The notes: generated by a model from the sequence alone, not told the origin. A stretch of DNA of 64,000 nt from Flaccisagitta enflata (GCA_965153355.1 OZ231127.1:31186001-31250000), one strand, 5' to 3'; counted from the first letter of the stretch, positions 24,771-37,792 are shown. Numbers and translations: made by a program.

Positions 24771-25083
24771 TGCTTAGCTGAAACATGAAGAATAACTGAA
24801 AGATAAAAAATGCAAAGAGAGTTAACTGAATGTAAACAAGTTAGTATTTACTTTAGATTTTGTCATAAATATGCTCGCTGCTGATGGTTTGAGGTCTCTG
24901 ACGCATATGAAACTTTTTCCCTAGGCCTCTTCCACACATATACACATTCTAACATACTGCGATGAGCGGTGCTTTGACTTTGGTCGATGGCTTCTAAGCG
25001 TAGTGTGCACCTTGACATAAGTCGCGTGCGAGACTAAAATAAATGAATTGATCTGACTCTTAATTGTATCTTAGTCGCCTTAG

Positions 25084-25362
25084 GATGACTAAGAATGACT
25101 CAGAATGACTTAAAATGACTTAGAATGACTTAGAATGACTCAGAGTGACTTAGAATGACTAAGAATGATTTAAAATGATGTAAAGGACTATATTGACTAA
25201 AATGACTTAAATGATTAAAAATGACTTGGAATGACTTAGAATGACTTAAAATGACTTGAAATGACTTGAAATGACTTAAAATGACTTAAAATGACTTAAA
25301 ATGACTTAACATGACTTAAAATGACTTAAAATGACTTAGAATGACTAAAAATGACTTAAGGA
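25084..25362. repeat. 10-bp tandem array ATGACTTAAA
   Basis: About 28 units of ATGACTTAGA/ATGACTTAAA. An agtcgcgtgcgagactaaaa piece at 25020-25040 precedes it, so it looks like CAAGGCC-superfamily cargo. Similar arrays stand at 45068-45142 (reverse) and 48955-49145. Confidence 0.85.
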
Positions 25363-25382
25363 AATAAAAGTTGTGAAAAAAG

Positions 25383-25656
25383 TAAAGTTCGCTTTGTTCA
25401 AAATCAACAATACATGAACATGACAGTTGAAACACACTTAAAAGAAATTGTTAGGCAGACTGAAACTCCCCCAGACGCGATTAGTCGCGACTTTCGAGTA
25501 CAAAACGACTTTGTCAGTGTCACGCTTCTTAACAAAGGCCGACCATTCAACATGCAACAACACTTGAGACATCATTTCAATTTGAATGACGATTGGGAGA
25601 CGAAAACGCCCGAAATGACGGAAGAGGAACAGGAAGAACTATCAGGAAGAGGATAG
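25383..25656 (+). CDS. Candidate terminal exon or small gene, unrecognised
   Basis: The frame is open from 25378 to TAG at 25656. The first Met is at 25414, but codons before it (KVRFVQNQQYMNM) also look coding, so splicing onto an upstream exon is possible; aaaaaag just before 25383 could be the acceptor. The peptide includes TETPPDAISRDFRVQNDFVS and ends in an acidic tail (EMTEEEQEELSGRG). AATAAA at 25787-25792 fits a 3' UTR of about 150 bases. It lies 20 bases after a 10-bp tandem array. No domain is recognised. It could be a small gene or a transposon remnant. Confidence 0.4.
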
Positions 25657-25799
25657 CGCAAGGAAGCTAGATGGGTGGTTGAGGATGTAGTGATTCAGCA
25701 AAGCAGCAAAAAGAAACAGGAATAACTTTTGGGAAAGGGTACGGTTGTAGAAAACAGGGATTTGCCGGGTGGGGCTTGCACTAGTTAATAAAGATAAGG

Positions 25800-26730
25800 G
25801 GTCCATTTGTTGCGTTGGGGTTTATTGTGAATTGGGCGCTACTTTGTTAGACTTAGACTTAGACTTAGACTTAGAGGTGAAGAGAGTAAAGGGATAAATA
25901 AATGGGGATTGTGAGATGAGGGAAATGCAAGTGCAGTGGAGAACCGCAAGAGCCCAACCGCTATAAAGGCATACCCGCCTACAAGATATATACAACTTGC
26001 TACCCCATAAGAAAACATATATTTATTCCTATATTGGCAATAAGGCAGCTTCACCATAAGGCATAATTTTGCTCAATTATTCGACATGCGCTCTAGTGAA
26101 GCTCAACCGTAGCGAGATTCCTTTGGTGGTATTCGGTGATGGATGGAGAAGGAGAAAAATCAGGCACGATAAAAAGAAAAGGGATTCAAAGGAGAATTAA
26201 AAGATTTCCTTTGAGTTTAAGGCAAAGAACGTCGCTTTTCTTTTAACTTCGGGTTGCAGTCTTTGTTCCTAAATCCCTAAACGATTTTCAATTACAAGTT
26301 AGCAATGTTGAATAAAGCTCCTTCCTCCATCTAAACTGCAATGACTGGGTCTTTCTGATCTTTCGCCAGAAGGCCTCTTGTACAATGTACATACTCACTT
26401 GAATATCTTCAGCCCAATGTTGTGGTGATTTCTTGCTTACAAGGCGTAAAGATGATTGCTTCCTTGCATTTTGATGTGACTCACTTGAAAAACTATCAAT
26501 ACATAATATTTGAAAACCATCTATCTCATAAATACACGGACATTTGGAAAGAAATGTACATCATGGCAAGATGCTGCGCTTAAACAAATTAAGCTATTGA
26601 CGCCAGATTCGATTAGTCCCATTTTAAAGAATTGTCCGTACCGTATTTCTCCTAATTAGCGCCCCTCCTTAATAAGCGCCCCCCCCTCTTTTACAGATGA
26701 GGAAAACTACCACAAGTGAAATTTTTTTGA
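25800..26730. other. No gene seen
   Basis: Contains a short agacttagacttagactta run at 25849-25875. The rest is unassigned. Confidence 0.5.
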
Positions 26731-26915
26731 TTTTCTGTCACGTGCTATGCGACTCTACCACCCGCTTTGTCGGTCCGACGGTTGGTTGGTTGGTTAGTCC
26801 CTTTTTTTACTTTTTTGGCGTTTTTGTGTTTTTTAAGCTCACTGCTCCTGCCCAAATACCCAACTAACCTCTATCACTGCTCCTGTTCACATGCGCGCAA
26901 CTGGGCTTTGTTTTT
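26731..26915 (-). mobile_element. CAAGGCC-superfamily element, subfamily A
   Basis: Plus strand: cacgtgctatgcgactctac, cccgctttgtcgg, GTTG tract, actgctcctgcccaaata, cgcgcaactgggctttgttt. The ends are worn. Confidence 0.7.
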
Positions 26916-27235
26916 CATGAAAAAGCATTAAAATAAAGTTAAGCCCCTCTCTTGCGTACCCGCTTCTAACAGATTTCCGCCTATAACAGATGGCTATTCT
27001 CTGTTCCCCTAATCTGTTTTCTTTTATTTCCTATAAGGGCTATAACAGAATTCTGCCTAAAAAAGATGAAAATTTGTGGTACCCTGAAATCCGAGGGAGC
27101 AGTATTTTACTTAATCAAATGTTAGATTTTAAAAAAAGAGTTATTTTCATTTTCTTTTATTTCCTCTACCATTCTTTTGACCATTCTTTTAAAACTGTAA
27201 ATACAATTTTGCTTGAAGGGGGGCGCCAATTAATA

Positions 27236-27548
27236 GTGGGCCCAACTTGGGCATAACAAAGAAACATTATTTTCAAGCACTTTTCATGTTCCATTTGCGT
27301 AATTAGAGCCCTATCTCGTTGGAAAATTGATTTGTACTTGATCTAGGCATTCCGTTATCAATGCTTTGATTGCATTGAATTACAATGGAGGAAATTTCTC
27401 TTAAAGCTACAGCAATGTTTTCCATATATCTACAGCATTGATCACGGAATCCCAATTTTCCATATAGAATGAGCTCTTATTATGCGATTGGAACATGAAA
27501 AGTGCTTGAAAATAATGTTTCATTCGAATGCCCAAATTGAGCCCATTC
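27236..27548. mobile_element. TA-flanked MITE
   Basis: GTGGGCCCAACTTGGGCAT and ATGCCCAAATTGAGCCCATTC are the inverted ends. Inside, caagcacttttcatgttcc is repeated inverted as ggaacatgaaaagtgcttg. TA at 27234-27235 and 27549-27550. Confidence 0.75.
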
Positions 27549-27684
27549 TACTAATTAAGTGGGTAAAATAGCAATGTCACATAAAAATTTTAAAGCGCCC
27601 GGGGCGCTGATTGGGAAAAATACGGTATAACTTTTAGCGAGATTATTAATGCGAATGTTCGACCATGCAACTCTATATATCTCA

Positions 27685-27895
27685 TTTTTAGTAGCGTGCA
27701 CGCGACTCTACACCCTGCTTTGTCCGTTGGTCAGTCGATCAGTCAGTTGGTTGGTCGGTTGGTCCATCACACTTCACTTTTTTTAAGATTTTTATTTTTT
27801 GAACTCACTGCTCCTGCCCAAATGGTCTAGTGAGCTCAAATATGGCCCCTGCCCACCCGCACGCGACTTCGGTAGCCGTGTATCCGGCCTTGTTC
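27685..27895 (-). mobile_element. CAAGGCC-superfamily element, subfamily A, full length
   Basis: Plus strand: TTTTTAGTAGCGTGCACGCG, actctacaccctgctttgtc, GTTG/GTCA tract, actgctcctgcccaaatggt, cccctgcccacccgcacgcg and tgtatccggccttgttc. Both ends are intact. Confidence 0.85.
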
Positions 27896-28022
27896 AATCA
27901 GTCTGAACGTAGTCTTCCCAAAGACGCGCTCTGCACTGTACGGCTTTCAACGCTGAAAACCGCGAAAAAGTTGTTTGGAGTTTATAGCAACGATTATCGT
28001 CTTCCCTCTAAGGGCACGGCGG

Positions 28023-28025
<3 letters not shown>

Positions 28026-28085
<60 letters not shown>

Positions 28086-28155
28086 GAGTGAGAGTGAGAG
28101 TGTGAGTGTGAGTGTGAGTGTGAGAGTGTGAGAGTGTGAGAGTGTGAGAGAGTGA

Positions 28156-28206
<51 letters not shown>
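28026..28206. repeat. (AG)n with GTGAGA interruptions
   Basis: A purine microsatellite next to the element at 27685-27895, followed by a short gtttagtttagtttagtt run. Confidence 0.95.
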
Positions 28207-28209
<3 letters not shown>

Positions 28210-28965
28210 AGTTTAGTTTAGTTTAGTTATGTTTAGTCTTATGAAGACTCTATGAGTCTCATTAAAAAGGCCATCGTAATCTTGAAAAGGTAAAACTTTG
28301 AAACACACGGCATGCACACCGAAAAAGAAATGAAAAAGAAAAAAAAAGCTAAACAAGTAATTCATATGCTCTTCGATAATATCGCAATTGTTTCTTTTGT
28401 ATAGGAAAAAAAACTATTAAATATTGCAAAAAAGTTAAAAACAAATTGATGCGGGACAGTGGTAAAAACTAGTTATAAGGTGGTAAAAACTAAATATTGC
28501 GTGGTAGTTGATCAAAAGCATTCTTGAAGGCATTGAGTGAGCTTGATTGTATTCCACTTTTTTCTACCAAATTTCAATGCCCACCCTGCCTTTCATGTCA
28601 TTATCTTTTTTTATAATGGCAATTACAAAAATATGCTTATAACAGATGATACTCTCTGGTCCCTTGATATCCGTTTTTACGGCGTTCTACTCTAATTCGA
28701 AAAATCTCCAATTGGAAAAAGAAGTCAAGAGAGGTCAAGAGAGGCTCAACTCCAACTGTAAATGAGCGATAGTAACACGCTCAAACGCAGGTTCAACTAT
28801 GTCATTGCCAATAATCTTGATGTTAATTGTTGGCTAATGTCACAATCTCTTTTCGACGCGAGAACCCGACTCACCACCACATTAACAGTGTTACCGCAAT
28901 GTCTATTGCATTGTGACAAGTTTCTATGGTTGGATGACCTCCCTAACTACCCGGATTACCTTGCC

Positions 28966-30225
28966 AAACCATTTTTTGTGACTACCCCTAGGGGGCCTAA
29001 AAATTAGGTCAAATTGGCCACATTGGCATGTCCGGATTTTGTCCGGACAAGCAAATAACAAGCAAAACCTATCAAAAAATAGATTATCTGATCATTTCTC
29101 AGCTTTTAATCAGTTATCATCAATCCGATGTGATGTACAAAAAATTTCATCCTACTGCGCAAATGCTAAGTTGTTCAAAAATTGTATTATCATCAAATTT
29201 TGATCCTACCAATTTTTTTTGCTATTTCATGGCAAAATCTCAGTATGCCTATTATCTTTTTCTAAAACTCTATAAATTCTCAAAGTTAATCACTTTTCAG
29301 GTTTCTACCTAATAGAGGACTACTTGAAGGACATACGCTCCAAATTTCATGCCACTGTGACACCCCAATCCCCTATAATGACACTTTTCTTCAAGCGTGA
29401 TTATTCCGCACACCCCCCCAGCTCTTCTGTCACGCTCATGTCACGCTTTAAGTCTGTCACTGTCACGCCATTGTGAAACTGATGATGGAAATTTGGATAA
29501 CACGATGAGAAAGAGTATGAAATTTTGTATTTACACTGAAAATTTCAGGTCTTAACTCCCAGGCATTCAGCCATGATGAAATTTTCAATGTGATTGGTCA
29601 GTAAATTGTTGCAGAATAATCACGCTTCAAGATGAATCTTCGTAGTTAATTCTTTGTTATTGGCGCATGTATGCACTTACAGCAAAATAGAAAACCAAAA
29701 AAATCATGAAATGCCCATATCTTGGAAACCCTTTGAGAGAGACGAAAATTTTTTTGCATGGATCAATACTGCACTGGAACTATTACGAACAGAGCATTTG
29801 GTGCATCTGGGACACATCTAAGCAACCCAACCGGCCCAACCAGCCTACCACCCAAAATTTTTTAAAAATGGCATAACTTCTAAAATATTTGTCCGATTTG
29901 GCTGAAATTTTGCACAGTGGTTCTTTAAGAGAATGCCTACTTAGATTAACCTTTGCCGAAAGATTCAGTAAATTTTTGCCAACTGGCCCAATCAGCCAAA
30001 AAAGCTGGTTATAGAGAATTTTCAAAAAAAATCAAAATCTCAATTTTTTTCAGCAGAATCAGGTCTGATTGAATTCTTGAACTGTGATTTAGTAAAATAT
30101 TCCCATTTTTTTGGTTTTGCTGACTTTAACAACTCAATTTTTGCTTATTTTCGATCATTATTTGTTGCACTTTAGCCTAATTTACATGAAAATCAAGGAT
30201 CAGTAACAAAATTCAGTTTTTGAAC
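28966..30225. repeat. Diverged interspersed repeat, copy 2
   Basis: Second copy of the repeat at 12848-14120, in the same direction, with many substitutions and small gaps (tctcccaggcattcagccat, gatttggctgaaattttgca, ccaaccggcccaaccagcct). No coding signal. Confidence 0.65.
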
Positions 30226-30890
30226 CATGTTCATATTGACATAAGCAATCTGATTATGAATGTTTTTGTCAAATTTTCTTTATTTTGAAATTGACCTATT
30301 TGGCCATCTCTCAAAAAGGAGATTATAGAAACAGCCTGTTATAGATCTTTGAATTTCAATTGAGGCTCACGTTAAAATAAAACTCGAACGATTAGATTTG
30401 CAACAATTTGTTTTGCCTTAACTGCAGTTTATTGCCGTTTTCTGGTTTCGTCGGGTGCTGAACCTCTCCGGAAAAAAATGCGATAATGGGGTTGATACGC
30501 CTCATCACAATTTCCTTTTTTTTTTCCGTTTCATTAAAAAAAAGTATTGTTCGCTTTAAACACTCGAAAGTCTGGAAGAGGGGGTCTGTTGGTAATGCAG
30601 GTTCTTTGCCATTTCACTTCGCATATGTCTTTACGTAATCGAGTTTGCGTTCGGGCTCCGTAGTAGGAAAACACACTATTACCGTAACATGTTTTCATAT
30701 CATACCTCGTAGTGTCAACTGATAATGTCCACCTTCTTCTTTCTTTCTTCCTACTTTGCTACGTTTTTCATCCTCTCAACGTTTAAAGGTAAGTGATTTG
30801 AAAGACGACTGTTTGAATGATGTCGTGAGTGTTACTTTTCTGGCATTTTCCCAACACCACATCTATATGACCGATTCATATAGATGCCCG
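30226..30890. other. No gene seen
   Basis: Unassigned. A donor-like aaaggtaagtg at 30785 has no exon that I can support. Confidence 0.4.
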
Positions 30891-30894
30891 ATAC

Positions 30895-31054
30895 ACGGCT
30901 ATCCAAGTCTTGTGTGGGTGGGCAGGGGCAGTGATAAGACAGGGTAAAACAGCATTTGAGTAGCGGCAAAGATACAAAAATCGCCCGTTAACAAATGACA
31001 AACCAACTGACCGACAGACAGAGAGACAGATAGGTAGTTATAAGCGACTTAAAA
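30895..31054 (+). mobile_element. CAAGGCC-superfamily element, subfamily A
   Basis: gcccgatacacggctatcca, tgggtgggcaggggcagtga, gaccgacagacagagagaca tract and tataagcgacttaaaa. The CAAGG start is missing and the hairpin is partly lost. Confidence 0.65.
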
Positions 31055-31439
31055 CATATCAAAAAATTTCACCACAATTTATGTATCTCCCTTATCCCTT
31101 ATCCCTTATTGATTATCATGAAACATGCTAGAAATATTAAAAGTGAAACGAAGCTCCTCGTGGTGGGGGTCATGACGATGGCGAATTGGTGATGGCTGTA
31201 TTGAGTGTATGGTTGAAGATAAGAGATTCGTTAGTTTTTATTCTTCTGTTTCATGTCATTGTTCTTTTTGCTTTTACATACTGGTTGCCTTTTAGTTTTT
31301 GCTCTATCCACACTATTTACTGTACTCTGTTCTCTCTGTTGCTGTCCTTGATGTTATCCTTATGTCATGAATATGCGAAACGGTGGTCGCCGCCTTTCGA
31401 GACAAGCAAAAAAGAAAAGACTGCCGCTGTGCATTTGCA

Positions 31440-31484
<45 letters not shown>

Positions 31485-31694
31485 TCACACACACGCGCAC
31501 GCGCAGACAGTGACATACAAATGAAGACACACATAAGTGAACCAGTTGCGCATTTTCTTTCCCTTTCCTCTTTAAGTACCAGCTGGCAATTATATACTGG
31601 TAATTAGCTGCTGGCTATTTGTTCACGACAAAAACCACACTCACGATCCAGACTACAGTTAAGAAAAAATAGAAAGAATGAATAGAAAGATCGA

Positions 31695-31768
<74 letters not shown>
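31440..31768. repeat. (AG)n 31440-31480 and (AAAG)n 31697-31768
   Basis: Simple repeats. No exon is recognised between them. Confidence 0.92.
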
Positions 31769-31769
<1 letters not shown>

Positions 31770-31935
31770 GGATAAAAAGGAAAAAAAAAGAAACAGATGC
31801 GAAGAGATGCCTTGCAGATCTCTCAATGGAAAATGACTTTCTACCTTGCTTGGTGACGTCGTGGGTAGCCGGCGTCATTCGCGCGTGTTTACGTGTAAAT
31901 ATCATCTCTCATATGCTAGTGCGCAATACGCGTGC

Positions 31936-32170
31936 CCATTTGCTGCAACACACTTTGCGTGCGCGTGTACAGCAGTTCACCTATGCATGCCCAATTGCTG
32001 CAATACATCTCTGCGTGCGCGTGTACAGCAGTCCACCTCTGCATGCCCAATTGCTGCAATACACTTCTGCGTGCGTGTGTACAGCAGTTCACTTCTGCAT
32101 GCCCAATACGCCTAATATGCCCAATGCTGCAATACGCCTCTGCGTAAGCGTGTGCAGCAATACATCTCTA
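31936..32170. repeat. 56-bp minisatellite, ~4 units
   Basis: Unit ttgctgcaatacacttctgc, gtgcgcgtgtacagcagtcc, acctctgcatgcccaa. All three plus frames stay open for a while, but I find no sign that it is coding. Confidence 0.8.
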
Positions 32171-32285
32171 CAATCTGCCTTTACGTGCTTGTCGCGCTAG
32201 AATCTGATCTTTGGTTCAATATTTCCTGTCAAGGCCTCTTTTGTCCTCGCTTTCCCTTGATTCATCTTCATCTTTCTAACATTGT

Positions 32286-32324
32286 CTCTCTGTCTCTCTC
32301 TGTCTCTCTCTGTCTCTCTCTGTC

Positions 32325-32413
<89 letters not shown>
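32286..32413. repeat. (CT)n with GTCTCTCT start
   Basis: Pyrimidine microsatellite of about 130 bases. Confidence 0.95.
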
Positions 32414-32416
<3 letters not shown>

Positions 32417-32614
32417 GCTTTTTCCAGTGATTACCCTTTATATGCTATGGTCTTCGGTCGTTAAGTTACAGTTTTGTGTAGTTGATGTTACTCTTTTTTT
32501 TCTTATTGTTATGAATGGCATCTACATAACGTTTTTCGCGTTTTTCCCGCCATTATTGGTTTTTTAATAGATACTATCTTGGTCCGTCGTTATTGGTTTT
32601 ATTCTTAATAGATA

Positions 32615-32905
32615 CCATCTTGGTCCGTCATGTTTTCTTACATTGTGGCCAGATTATTAAAAAAAAAACATACAAAAATTAGTGACCATTAGAAAGCTTT
32701 GCGAAAATGCGACCTAATGCCACCATGCAGAACTCTGTAGCTCAATTTGTTTAGATTTTACAGCAGAAAGAGCAAAATGATTCATTTTGATTTCTAAGGT
32801 AAAAATCATTGATTTTCATTTTTGAAATTCCAGCAGCTTCCTTTTGAAATTTTCCATACATAGAAATAAATTCAGTTGCGAGGACTCTTATTTTGACCAA
32901 GATAG
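32615..32905. mobile_element. TA-flanked MITE, CCATCTTGGTC family
   Basis: It starts CCATCTTGGTC and ends GACCAAGATAG, TA outside. A 45-bp stretch ending in atcttggtccgtc is duplicated just before it (32552-32630). The interior agrees with parts of 34762-35365 (cagaactctgtagctcaat). Confidence 0.6.
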
Positions 32906-33019
32906 TATAAAGCATTGGCCATAGCGTCTCACCATAAAAAATCGAGAAAGTCATTTGTGTCCATGTCATGAAATTCGGGGGTCAGTGTCTCTGGGGAAAA
33001 AAAAATTGTTATCCCCTTT

Positions 33020-33225
33020 TTGGGCAGTGGCCCAAAGGGATTCCCAACCTCGCGGCTCAAATCCCAGCCTTGAGGCTCAAATCCCAACCTCGAGGCTCAA
33101 ATCCCTGCCTCAAGGCTCAAATCCCATTCACCTGACTCAAACCCCAGCCTTGAGGCTCAGATCTCAGCCGAGATGGTCCAACCGGAGCCAAGCATAGATT
33201 GTAGGCTCTCTCGGGGCTGATTTCC
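33020..33225 (+). mobile_element. D element fragment
   Basis: ttttgggcagtggcccaaag, then about seven units of a 20-bp cctcgaggctcaaatcccag minisatellite. The right end is degraded. Confidence 0.6.
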
Positions 33226-33528
33226 CTCTCACTACCACATACATGGACGTCCTGATATATGCTACCTTAGGAGCATCGGGTAACGATGACCATTTGACAC
33301 ATTTGCGAATATTTACCATTAAGTATTCCTTTTACGTTTTTACGGAGAAAAAAAGTAGTTGGAAACCCATCAAGACTCCTTCGGCCGTTTTTGGTCTATG
33401 GCAAACTTTCTTTCATGTTACATCTTCCTCGTTACAACCAAATCTCCCCCCCCCCCCCCCGGCCCCTGGCGCCCCACGTTTCGTCGCGGCTCCCTTTTCC
33501 CCATTTGTTGCAGTTTTCTCTCCTCACT

Positions 33529-33757
<229 letters not shown>

Positions 33758-34124
33758 TTTTACTCATTTAGGCCTTTTGAGTTTTATTTCAAACCGCTTC
33801 TTTGCTTTCACTGATTGTCTAGAGTTTACGAAATTGAACACGAAACTTGTTTTTAATTACAAAAGACTGGCTGGTCTGGATGTGCAATTCTATTTTTGCA
33901 AACTCCATCGCATTGTACATCGCGTCTGGTGGAAATTAGGTGATTAAATGTTGTTTTTTTTTTTACTGATAGGTCTAATAGGATGTGCAAAGAAATTGGT
34001 ATTTTTTTGGAAAAACACGTAAAAGCCATCAGTTAAAGACACTTGTTCATCTAAGTCGAGGTCAATAATGTCATTTAATTTTTTTTGAATGTTTATCAAA
34101 GGATAGGCAGCAAAGTTTTGTAAA

Positions 34125-34291
34125 AACAAGGCCGGATACACGGCCAATACCAGTCGCGGACGGGTGGGCAGGGGCGGAAATGCGTTTTTTCACACTTTCC
34201 AACTCGATCACCACGGACCGACCGACCGACCGACGGACCGACCGACGGACGGACAAAGCCTCTTATAGAGTCGCTAGTCCGCGACTAAAAA
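34125..34291 (+). mobile_element. CAAGGCC-superfamily element, subfamily C, full length
   Basis: AAACAAGGCCGGATACACGG, agtcgcggacgggtgggcag, gggcggaaatgcg, tttccaactcgatcaccacg, GACC/GACG tract, caaagcctcttatagagtcg and hairpin GTCGC-TAGTCC-GCGAC plus TAAAAA. It links subfamilies A and C. Confidence 0.82.
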
Positions 34292-34761
34292 TAGTCATGG
34301 AGGGCAGGAAAGGCCCATTTGCAGTAGTCCCAAAAATATTTTCTGTTATGGACAAAGAAAAATTGATGATTGATTCAAGATTGTTTAAGCAGGTTTTTTT
34401 AAATGCTTAGACCGAATGTTTAGACATTATGGTTGTCCTGTTTGATAAAAGTATATCAGGCTTCCTTTACCACTTTGGGATACCAGTCTTTATATCATTT
34501 TCAGCTACACAAAATCACTGTTCTTTGCCATATTTTTCCCGGTAAAAATCCTGTAAAACTGAAAAGCATACCTTCAGCAAAACTATTTTTTTCGCAAACC
34601 ACAGAAATTGAATGCAGAACCTATGCACTTTAGCAATCAGTATGCATAATTGTGAGATTGTGTTTCAAATTTTATCTTACTGGGCCATTTAGAAGTATGG
34701 TTTTAGTGATATTATGTAAATACCAAATTTTTTGCTCACCCTGTTATAGATAGTCTTTGTA

Positions 34762-35365
34762 CCATCTTGGTCAAAAATATCGTCTCAGTAATACAATACA
34801 GTTATTTGTTGCTATTATGTTTTGTAATAGATATAATTTTTCTATAGAAATGTTTAGTTTTAGGCTTTTTTGGTACTAAATATCATTTGTAATCATTTGG
34901 GTAGACATAGATGAAGGATTTTTGAACAATTTTTTACAACAAGTCCTTCAATTTTTATAACATTTTTTTTCTTATTACTTTCAAACCAAGGTACATTTAT
35001 TTTTAAATAAAATCTTAACAGTTTGAGCTAAAAAAAATCTGCTTGGCGGCATTAGGCAGATTTTTTGAAGCTCTTTCTAAAGGTCACTGATTTTTATATG
35101 ATTTTATCATGATAAGCCCCAAAAAAGTGAAAAAAGACAACATTTTTCCCCTCACTTTTTTGCATATTTGCTGTTTTTGTTGAAGTGAACTTTTTTACTC
35201 TTTTGACTCTAAAATCTAAACGAATTGAGCTACTTAACTCTGCTTGGCGGCATTTTGAAGATTTTTTCAAGCCCTTTCCAATGGTCACTGATTTTATTAT
35301 GATTTTTTAAGAAGTTTTATCATAAATTAGCCTTAAAGGTGAGACGATATTTTTGACCAAGATGG
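34762..35365. mobile_element. TA-flanked MITE with ~26-bp TIRs
   Basis: CCATCTTGGTCAAAAATATC at the left is matched, inverted, by GATATTTTTGACCAAGATGG at the right, and the match runs six more bases inward. TA at 34760-34761 and 35366-35367. It is AT-rich inside, with the motif tctgcttggcggcatt repeated. No transposase. Confidence 0.8.
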
Positions 35366-35579
35366 TACAGTCGCTCCCGTAAGTGGTTACAGCAACGTTT
35401 ATCCTTCAGTGCAGTCTCTCCTCGGTCTTCTCCTATCATCCCAAAAATTCCAGCGGAAGCCTTGAAAAAAAAACCACCGCCGACGCTTTTTTGTCCTTCA
35501 CGCATCCACAAACTTCTTTACTTACCGCTTCCACTTTCTTTTGCCCATTTTTATCTTAATTCATTCTGAAAATCGCATA

Positions 35580-35900
35580 ATCATGTATTTATTCAGTCAT
35601 AGATTCATTCATCACTTCATTCAATCGCTCATTCATTATTTCTTTTTCATTCATTCATTTATTCATTCATTCATTCATTTATTCCTTTAATCGCTCACTC
35701 CTTTATTTATTTATGAATAAATTCATCCGTCCATTTGTTCTGCATCTTTGTTTTCCTTTTCTCACTTTCTCAATCTTCATCGTAGAAGTTTCAAACTCGA
35801 CTTATTTCTTCGTGCTTCATTTTTTCTATTCATTCATTCATTTTTTCTAATTGTTCATTCATTCACTCATTCATTCATTCGTTCTGTATCTTTGTTTTCC
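35580..35900. repeat. ATTC-rich low-complexity stretch
   Basis: Interrupted (ATTC)n runs at about 35630-35690 and 35825-35880. Superfamily ends were not found here. Confidence 0.7.
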
Positions 35901-37222
35901 TTTTCTTTTCTTACCTCCTCAATCTTCATCGTTCTTAATCGCCTTTTTTCTTCATGCTTCATTTTTAAGCACACGGAATAGAGAACACAGAACACATAAA
36001 AAATGATACAGATCACAGAACGCAGAACACAGAACATAGAACGCAGTGAACGACTTTGCATTTGAAGCACATTTGAAGATACACGACTCACAGCAGAGCA
36101 GACAACGAACATGGTTTCAGACAGTCATTGGCAAGAGATCATCTTAGCTTTGACTTGGCCATTGGCGTTTCTATTCTCTATTTTGGGCCCCCAGAAAGTC
36201 TTCTGGGGAAAGAAAGAAGTTTCTTTGGAATTCGTTACTTCCTCCTTTTTTGCCCATCTTCGAGCGCAAAAAAAAAAGAATTTTCTTCTTCTCCGCTTTC
36301 TTGTTCTTCTTTAGATTTTTCTTTCCTTTTCCTTCGCCTGCCTCCTTCCTCCTCTTTCTTGGTCTCATTTTTGTTTTCCTTTGTTTTCTTATCCCCCGTT
36401 TATTTCTTCTCTTCCCTCCTCTGAAATAGTAAAAAACTAAAATTACGTTTTGATAAAAGAATGTTTTGCGCAAAAAAAATAAACATTATTTTTAGATGAA
36501 AGTTCAAGTGCCTACAAAATAACCATGGGCAAAAAAAAACCGTACATGGCGGTTTTTTATGCCTTTGATCGGCTTGGTTTCAATGAAACTATAAAAAAAT
36601 TGGTGACCGTTTGAAAGATATTCAAAAGTTCTTCAAATCTAGACCAAGCAGAAGGTTGTGGCTCAATTCGTTTAGAAATGGCAACAGTTTGAAGTGAGCA
36701 TCCCCATAATCTGCCAATTGAAGGGATTTCGTACTTTTAGTTCTGTCTTTAAAAGCATGAAAAACAAATTTGACTAAAGGAAACTAAGAAAAATTTAAGA
36801 GAAAATGAAAATATAACTTATTATCTACAAAATGGCGCCAAGCAGACCTAGTTAAGTCAAATCGTTTAGAAATGGTAATCAAACAAAGACAATTAGTCCA
36901 TAAATTCAAGTTAGTAAAAAACATCATTTCTGGCAGATTTCAATTTGATACTTTTTTTTTCAAATTAACATAACTTCTACAGTTTTTAAGTTAGAATTTC
37001 GTTCAACGGCTCAAATCAAAGATATTTCGAAGCTCTTTAGGATAGTCATAGATTTTATGTACTTTCTCAAAAGCAGCACCAAGTTATGGTAGAAATAAGC
37101 TATGTACGTTTTTTTTTTGCTCATGGTTACGTCTAACAAAAACGTCATCGACAAATACTCAGTTCAACAGACAAAAACAGAGTTAACACAACTCTTTAAA
37201 ATGGGATCTGGTCGTCCAAACT
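35900..37222. other. Low complexity and AT-rich repeat
   Basis: 36100-36420 is pyrimidine-rich. 36590-36720 (cttcaaatctagaccaagca, ggctcaattcgtttagaaat) is akin to the inside of the MITEs at 339-950 and 32615-32905. No gene. Confidence 0.5.
35985..36050. repeat. Short ACACAGAACG-type array
   Basis: agaacacataaaaaatgata, then cacagaacgcagaacacaga units. Low complexity. Confidence 0.6.
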
Positions 37223-37285
37223 TTAAAGAAGCAGCACTTTAAAGAAGCACTTTAAAGAAGCACTTTAAAGAAGCAGCACTTTTCT
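37223..37285. repeat. 15-18 bp array AGCACTTTAAAGAAG
   Basis: About four units of gcactttaaagaa with agcagcactt variants. Confidence 0.75.
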
Positions 37286-37608
37286 AAAGTGAATGCTTTT
37301 TACAGGTGTAGACATTTTATCTGGGAGGATAGTACTGTATCTAGAGGTTCATTGACTCAAGCCTGCGATCAGCTTGTGACTTTTTTGTTCCAAGCGTGGT
37401 TGATATTGACATTGTCTGTTTTTCATCTGTTACTTTACCCAAGCTGTGCGGGTTGGGCTTTGCTCATTAAAGATGGAGATACGCACTTACTCATCATAAT
37501 GTTCGTCTACGGTATCGTAAATAAGTAACATTTATGAATGCAATTAAGCGAAAAAGAGATAATTTTATCTTGATTCGTGCATTTGCTCAGACGGTTGTAT
37601 GCACCAGG

Positions 37609-37667
<59 letters not shown>

Positions 37668-37695
37668 GCGTGTGCGTGTGCGTGTGCGTGTGCGC

Positions 37696-37789
<94 letters not shown>
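37609..37789. repeat. (GT)n with GTGC block
   Basis: (GT)n, then GTGCGT units at 37660-37698, then (GT)n. Confidence 0.95.

Positions 37790-37792
<3 letters not shown>

Noticed and set aside
25084-25362. Looks at first like a regular spaced array (CRISPR-like)
   Set aside because: Unit is 10 bp with no spacers; it is a plain tandem array, and the genome is eukaryotic.
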